From: Perkinsus chesapeaki
Taxonomy: Eukaryota > Perkinsozoa > Perkinsida > Perkinsidae
DNA: 38,511 nt
NCBI GenBank assembly: GCA_013115145.1
Contig: JAAPAO010000333.1
Coordinates: 1 to 38,511, forward strand
Direction of reading: 5' to 3'
Shown here: positions 34,601 to 38,511 of the stretch, piece after piece
Layout of the letters: every line of letters starts with the position of its first letter
How positions within the stretch are numbered: position 1 is the first letter of the stretch
Notes under the pieces: model-generated
Database searches by the model: none
What the model saw: the letters and a program-made list of their open reading frames with translations, nothing else
What the model was told of the DNA's origin: nothing
Translations under genes and position numbers: made by a program

Positions 34601-35040
34601 CTTTAGTGACAAGTGTAGGTGGAATGGGTCACTGCACTTATATAGCTTGTTTCCAATAAGCCAATACAATAGGTCTTCAACAAGTCGCTTGTATGGTTCG
34701 GTGCTGGTTATTTTCACTACGCTGCTTATGAGCTACTCAGGCCCATCATTTCCGAGGAGGTGCCGACAAGACTGTCACAGAGAGAGGTTTGAAGATTCAG
34801 CCGCCAGCGTTGGGCGATGTCTCGATCAAGGTTGAGCGCGAGACAGTGAGTGCCCCGGAGGCAGCAGCTGCAGCTAAAGGCAAAAGATCCACGGAAATGC
34901 TTTGTGAACACACTGTGATGGTTTAGGCTCTTGAGACCTATGCAAGAAGGGCTGTAAATAGAGAGTATCTAGAGGACAGGAGAAGAAAGCATGTGAACTC
35001 CAGTGTTAGATATCTCGATGAATGGGTGGCGTTCACTTAA
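28611..35040 (+). CDS. Unrecognised 845-aa protein, 24 exons, probably helical repeats
   Basis: Exons: 28611-28701, 28990-29135, 29181-29237, 29763-29860, 29973-30025, 30124-30166, 30473-30541, 30580-30730, 30810-30902, 31023-31071, 31433-31512, 31556-31864, 31948-32028, 32362-32445, 32563-32646, 32698-32815, 33022-33089, 33456-33582, 33609-33664, 33809-33846, 33962-34079, 34131-34455, 34760-34845, 34927-35040. All phases agree and the total, 2,538 nt, closes on TAA. The N-terminus is very basic (KPKKAAKKKIREN), as in nucleolar or nuclear proteins; Leu/Ala-rich helices follow (LLAARLLALCSFTGLLAG, ITRYCLEALVGLWRASQALV, VEKV-type segments), suggesting armadillo/HEAT-like folding. Weak points are the end of 31556-31864, where three donors share the phase, and the 26-nt intron 33583-33608. 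No family recognised. Confidence 0.68.
30296..30406. repeat. Two strong hairpins in one intron
   Basis: TTGGTGCATCACTAC/GTAGTGATGCACCAA (30296-30329) has a perfect 15-bp stem and 4-nt loop, the longest seen in the window. AGTGCGAAA/TTTCGCACT (30386-30406) has a 9-bp stem and 3-nt loop. Both sit in intron 30167-30472 of the 24-exon gene. Confidence 0.92.
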
Positions 35041-35853
35041 TCAAGTCAACCATGGCTTAAGCCCAATAGATGGATTATGAAAGAAGCTCTCTAAAATACC
35101 ACTTAAGATGGCATGCCTTCACTTGCAGCTTCTTTCTTTTTCATCTAGCTAACAAGGATAATAATTTCGAATCAGCGATGTCTCTTTCATAACGAGGGGA
35201 TGTACTTCAGACTCAATCACGACTCCCTGCTATCCATGTAATGATATCTATGTTACGTTCAAGGCGCCATGTAGCCTCACTGAGATTCATTTCTCGGATG
35301 TAAAAACTTTTTACCAAAAAGTGTTTACAGCGGAAATGCTTATAACAAATGTGATCCTAGACCAAAGCACACATCGGAAACATTCCTTCTGAAAACGCCT
35401 GACGTCCTCCTACGACTACCTTGTTTAACCGTTCACTTGGATTTCTGACCGTCTTCAACAGCGGAAGAGTCGGCGGGACTAAGATCGTAGTTTAGCTATT
35501 CTCACTCAAGTGGCGCGGTGGCGCTACCAGTGAGTGAAGCTGTCTTACCCTGTATACTGCCTGCAGCATTTTCAGATTGAAATGTAAGACCTGCCTGCTG
35601 AGTTGCAGCACCTCTGGTAAGCCCTCGTTCGAAAACACGACAGAGCCTGGCCGCTGTCCGGCCTAACCCACGGTTCGCTGTGTACCGATGCGGTCGCGGT
35701 GACATTGATATGTGTGACGCGGCACTTTCGACGCGCCACAAGCCAGTCGTTAGCGCTCGGGATGGTTGGATTTGTGGACGATCGCGATTTCTGCTCCCTA
35801 ACAATCTACAGGAACTCCTCAGCTTCGTATTACTTTCATAGGTTATTGCATAA
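35041..35853. other. Intergenic region upstream of the exonuclease gene
   Basis: No sense-strand exon was recognised. A 160-codon antisense ORF (35502-35984) crosses most of it and enters the first exonuclease exon; it shows no domain and is treated as spurious. The exonuclease promoter should lie here. Confidence 0.5.
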
Positions 35854-38511
35854 ATGAAGGAGTATGACGGTTTCGGTGGCGAGATAATCGTTGTTGAGAA
35901 TGAAGACGATATCCAGTTTGTTAGGGAGAAACTGTAGGCCACGGCGCAAAGACTAGTTCGGAGTTTGAGTTCAGGGCTGGGCATTCGATCGTTGGCATCG
36001 ATTTTGAGTGGGATGAAGGAGCAAAGGACCCTCCGGTCTCACTGGTGGGGAGGGTGTCGGTTGGGAAACTACACCTCAGCTGTCCTGTGTAGGTGCAGAT
36101 TGCTACACCAGGTGTTGCTGTTCTGTTCCGAGTTGATGTGGCTCAGCCTGTCCTGCACCCAGTCGCCAGGGAAATCCTGCTTAATGAAGTAAGATCGGCC
36201 TTGGTTTACGTTTACACTTGGACGGCCTCGCAAGTAGGCAACTTTAGTGTGGCTGGCTTCTTTTCGGGCATGTCCCATGCTTCCTCGTCGAACCATTGTC
36301 CTTAGAAGTGCGGGAAAAGACGGAGCTCCGATGGAATTTTCTCGAAGTCGCTGCGTGTGTTCGCAGTACTCTTTCAGAAAATAATGAAGATCGGCGTCGG
36401 TATGGGTTCAAGTGACTTCAAAAAAGTGCAAGAATCTTTCGGAGTTGGGATTCCCCCAGACCAAACGATAGACATGTTATTAGAGGCCCAGAAAAGAGGC
36501 TTGCCAAAGCCCGGCCTCAAGGGGATGTGTGAGGCCATTGGCTACACCATAGATAAACCTGGGTAAGTGGCGTACCGGGCGTCTCGTCGCTCTTCAACCT
36601 AGTTGAGAATCCTAGCTAAGTGGGCTCAAGCTCAACTCTCCTAATCGGCACTTGTGTGACATAAACTCAATGGGCGGAGTAATGTTAGTATTTCAGTGAC
36701 AGTCTGAGCCCTGCGAACCATACACCAAAGGTGGCCCAGTATTCTGGACCAGTGTTTGCGACAAAGCGAGTTTGTTGACAGGAATGCGTGAAATGTTTGC
36801 TAACCGATACGCATGAAATATGCCATTGGGCTTTGTGGGCCGTTTTATTATTATACTTCATTTGTTTGACGCTATATACGTTGGAATGAATGTTGCATTA
36901 GTCACAAATAAAGGAGTAATATTTCGCAGATATCTTCCCTCGTTTTACCATTGGACAGGCGAGCAGTTGACTAGAGGCCAGAAGTTGTACGCGGCGGGCG
37001 ACGCCTGGTTCCCTATTCTGGTTGCAGCCGTTTGGGGCGTTATAAAATTAAGTGTAAGCGCCGAGGATCGAACCTGCGCCCGATTTATGGTAGTTATTTA
37101 GGAAGAAGAGATACTCGCTATGAAAGAATTGATTATAAAGATTCCCCCAGAAGAATGCATCAAACAACAGGCCAGCGTAAGCGGTCAAAAGCATGCCCTT
37201 GCTAAAGTTCTTGTGTCAGTTTCTTTCGCGCATCTTTCGGTGCAGATAGATTCATAATCCTTGCCACACCACAACCGCCCAACCACTGTGGTGGACATAC
37301 AGCTCTCTTATTTGCCAAAGTACCACTGTTACTTATTTTTCTTATTTTTCATTATGTTGTGTTACCTATCACTATTTGTTGCACTTGCGTGCACAGCTAA
37401 TCCCCCCCATAGTAATAAGAAGCCTTCCTAAGCCCCAACGGTGCCACATTTATACTGTATAGTACAGAGTTTGCCGAGTTACTCCTCGTCTGTCTATGAA
37501 TGAGTATAAAGTAACAAGGTACATGGGGTTATACGGCAATCATTTTCAAATTCCGTGACATACATCCGGGCGTGCGCTTTTTACACACGGCGGACGAGAT
37601 AAGCAAACTGTTCTTAGAAAAGTATCTTTGTTGGGAATGGTGGTGCTACTCCGCTCGTTCAATAAACGAGGACCGGTTCCTTGAACAAGATTTTTCGAAG
37701 TCGTTTCCAGAGTCGATTCTTAGTCCCAAGATTGGTTTAGTGAACTGTGTGGAGGATTCTCTATTATTGGATTATCTTTACGGTTCATGTAGATGGTGAA
37801 ATATATCGCGAGATTTAGAAGCTCGATATGCTGTTTCACTGGATAGTTGGTCTGTTCCTTTTCTATGTCTGTTACAGCAGAAGATATTCCAGTTGAGACT
37901 GACACTGCATCCCAGGAGTAAGAAGGTATTGGTTTAGTCGCTTTATTATTATAGGGGGGAGAAATAGTGTCAACAATATATCCGTTAGTAAAAATAATGG
38001 ACAATCGAACAACATTATATAATAACATTTTACTAGTGTAAAAATAAAGGACAATCGAACAACATTATATAATAACATTTTACTAGTGTAAAAATAAAGG
38101 ACAATCGAACAACATTATATAATAACATTTTACTAGTGTAAAAATAAAGGACAATCGAACAACATTATATAATTACATTTTACTAGAGTAAAGATAAAGG
38201 ACAATCGAACTCTACAGAATCGCATTCTTCCACATTAATAGTGTGTCTGCAACTTTCACTGAATTCTCGTCTTTTAGGAAAACCTCTCCTGAAGATGTTG
38301 ATGGCTCAAATGGTAATACATTTGTTATATTATTAGTGCTATCATGAAATTTTCATATTATTATATTGTATCATATATAGGTTATTATTATATTATATAT
38401 AGGTTATTATTATATAATATATAGGTTATTATTGTATCATATATAGGTTATTATTATATTATATATAGGTTATTATTATATTATATATAGGTTATTATTG
38501 TATCATATATA
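35854..38511 (+). CDS. DEDDy 3'-5' exonuclease domain protein, 3' end beyond window
   Basis: The family (RNase D, WRN exonuclease, EXD/MUT-7) removes nucleotides from 3' ends using two metal ions. Exons: 35854-35933 (ATG), 35975-36044, 36093-36188, 36378-36562, 36930-37053, 37102-37176, then, after a gap I could not resolve, 37878-37917 and 38278-38312. Phases agree within each block. Catalytic motifs: Exo I in IVGIDFEWD (Asp and Glu), SLVQIATPG strand, Exo II Asp in KIGVGMGSSDFKKV, LKGMCEAIGY helix, and Exo III as YAAGDAW, the Tyr marking the DEDDy subtype. A short Leu/Ile/Lys region follows (EEILAMKELIIKIPPEEC) and an acidic C-terminal piece (EDIPVETDTASQE). There is no HRDC or helicase domain in view. 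The nearest subfamily cannot be fixed by eye. Confidence 0.82.
37987..38210. repeat. 50-bp tandem repeat, about 4.5 copies
   Basis: The unit begins GTAAAAATAAAGGACAATCG and continues through CATTATATAATAACATTTTACTA. GGACAATCGAAC recurs at 50-bp steps with few substitutions. The array lies within the exonuclease intron 37918-38277. It includes the inverted element ATTATATAAT. Confidence 0.93.
38325..38511. repeat. AT-rich microsatellite/minisatellite at window end
   Basis: TATATAGGTTATTATTATAT-type units of about 22 bp repeat to the last base, with small variants (GTATCATATATAGG). They fall within the intron after exon 38278-38312. Confidence 0.93.

Noticed and set aside
35502-35984. 160-codon antisense ORF, the longest ATG-start ORF on the minus strand
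   Set aside because: It enters the first and second exons of the exonuclease, whose sense reading has clear domain evidence, and it has no recognisable domain.
37045-37075. Second T-arm-like string (GCAGGTTCGATCCTCGG, minus strand)
   Set aside because: No acceptor partner or anticodon arm. It overlaps the edge of an exonuclease exon.

Overview
This is eukaryotic nuclear DNA from an intron-dense protist. Almost no gene is one open frame. Real genes appear only when exons with GT..AG borders and matching phases are joined; many introns are just 38-49 nt. I worked exons out by hand from family motifs, phase agreement and stop positions. Gene spans below include introns, with exons listed in the evidence. 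I cannot place the species.

Layout. 1-147 is a short tandem repeat. 305-5911 (minus) is a UBR-box N-degron E3 ligase whose zinc finger is split over four small exons; only its N-terminal part is present. 5912-7237 is the divergent intergenic region, with chains of small hairpins and an ORF carrying a SWIM-like zinc motif. 7238-18359 (plus) is a DDX3/Ded1 DEAD-box RNA helicase with at least 19 exons and all helicase motifs. 18634-19123 is a three-exon 76-aa unknown. 19864-21290 is an ALKBH6 dioxygenase in three exons, just after a 33-bp tandem repeat that holds a 100-N assembly gap. 22071-28513 holds several small, partly resolved genes without recognisable families, separated by hairpin-rich DNA. 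28611-35040 is a 24-exon gene whose joined frame closes at 845 aa, an unrecognised helical-repeat-like protein. 35854 to beyond 38511 is a DEDDy 3'-5' exonuclease gene that runs off the window through a 50-bp tandem repeat and an AT-rich microsatellite.

Functionally the recognisable genes are housekeeping: protein turnover (UBR), mRNA translation and remodelling (DDX3), 2-oxoglutarate-dependent demethylation (ALKBH6) and nucleic-acid trimming (DEDDy exonuclease). Nothing indicates an operon or a joint pathway.

The most unusual feature is structural. Introns and spacers carry strings of perfect short inverted repeats (stems 5-15 bp, loops 1-6 nt). Some lie inside 33-45 bp tandem repeats. I see no named repeat family that explains them.
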